Shown here piece after piece: positions 63,970 to 64,000 of a stretch of DNA of 64,000 nucleotides. The stretch spans positions 403,053 to 467,052 of the forward strand of contig NZ_WKRD01000002.1 of NCBI RefSeq assembly GCF_009680455.1. Direction: 5' to 3'. Numbering within the stretch: position 1 is the first letter of the stretch; every line of letters begins with the position of its first letter. The DNA comes from Lachnospira eligens (GTDB taxonomy: Bacteria > Bacillota > Clostridia > Lachnospirales > Lachnospiraceae). Position numbers and translations under genes: made by a program. The notes beneath the pieces were generated by a model that was given only the letters and a program-made list of their open reading frames with translations, ran no database searches and had not been told where the DNA came from.

Positions 63970-64000
63970 TTTTTATGAGAGTTTGATCCTGGCTCAGGAT
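63970..64000 (+). rRNA. 16S ribosomal RNA, 5' end only
   Basis: Ends with GAGAGTTTGATCCTGGCTCA, the universal 16S 5' sequence (27F primer site), cut by the window end. The 5' boundary is approximate. Confidence 0.95.

Overview
The window is AT-rich, low-GC Firmicute DNA. Gene content fits a motile, fermentative member of the Lachnospiraceae (Clostridia). It has a σ28-controlled flagellin gene with FliS, a bifunctional AdhE behind a Rex-like operator, a two-subunit class I fumarase, families common in that group (DUF6240, DUF5685, DUF3881, DUF4446) and no visible sporulation genes. Lachnospira/[Eubacterium] eligens-like is my guess; the species cannot be fixed from sequence reading alone. The window covers the chromosomal replication origin, at about 48.2-50.2 kb, and ends at the first bases of a 16S rRNA gene.

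Layout. 0-3.2 kb: end of rsmA converging on the metG-tatD operon. 3.4-9.4 kb: DUF885 lipoprotein, a DnaJ-like/DUF5685 pair, a small acidic protein, a short FliD_C-like protein with its own σ28 promoter, and an SPFH protein coupled to a ribbon-helix-helix protein. 10-14.2 kb: tRNA-Lys, AI-2E-family exporter, a newly recognised 42-codon gene, trmB, a 223-bp inverted-repeat element, and a D,D-carboxypeptidase. 14.2-19.3 kb: fliS, flagellin and a very large DUF6240 protein with a FliK-like C-terminus. 19.5-23.6 kb: glgB, mraY, and a DEDDh exonuclease. 23.7-30 kb: signalling genes (GGDEF, chemoreceptor, DUF3881, HD-GYP) with tRNA-Arg. 30-33.5 kb: adhE and an APH-fold kinase.

33.5-48 kb is the left flank of the origin. 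All genes but one are on the minus strand, co-directional with replication: serS, DUF4446, parB, parA, a response regulator and kinase, (rsmG, mnmG, mnmE, jag, yidC, yidD, rnpA, rpmH). Three perfect 16-bp parS sites lie in it. The right flank, on the plus strand, is dnaA-dnaN-yaaA-recF-gyrB-gyrA, then two overlapping esterases, fumarase α/β, a VWA surface protein with a sortase-like tail, tRNA-Ser, maltose acetyltransferase and an rRNA promoter.

The most notable non-coding signals are: a dense DnaA-box cluster about 15 kb from dnaA, in the adhE-APH/serS convergent gap; DnaA boxes built into intergenic hairpins at three loci; a MITE-like inverted repeat at 12.5 kb; a second palindromic element splitting gyrB from gyrA; a repeated promoter/start cassette shared by 23.6 and 62.9 kb; and a phased pair of TGATATCA boxes in the SPFH-RHH promoter. 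No CRISPR array, prophage or insertion-sequence transposase was seen.
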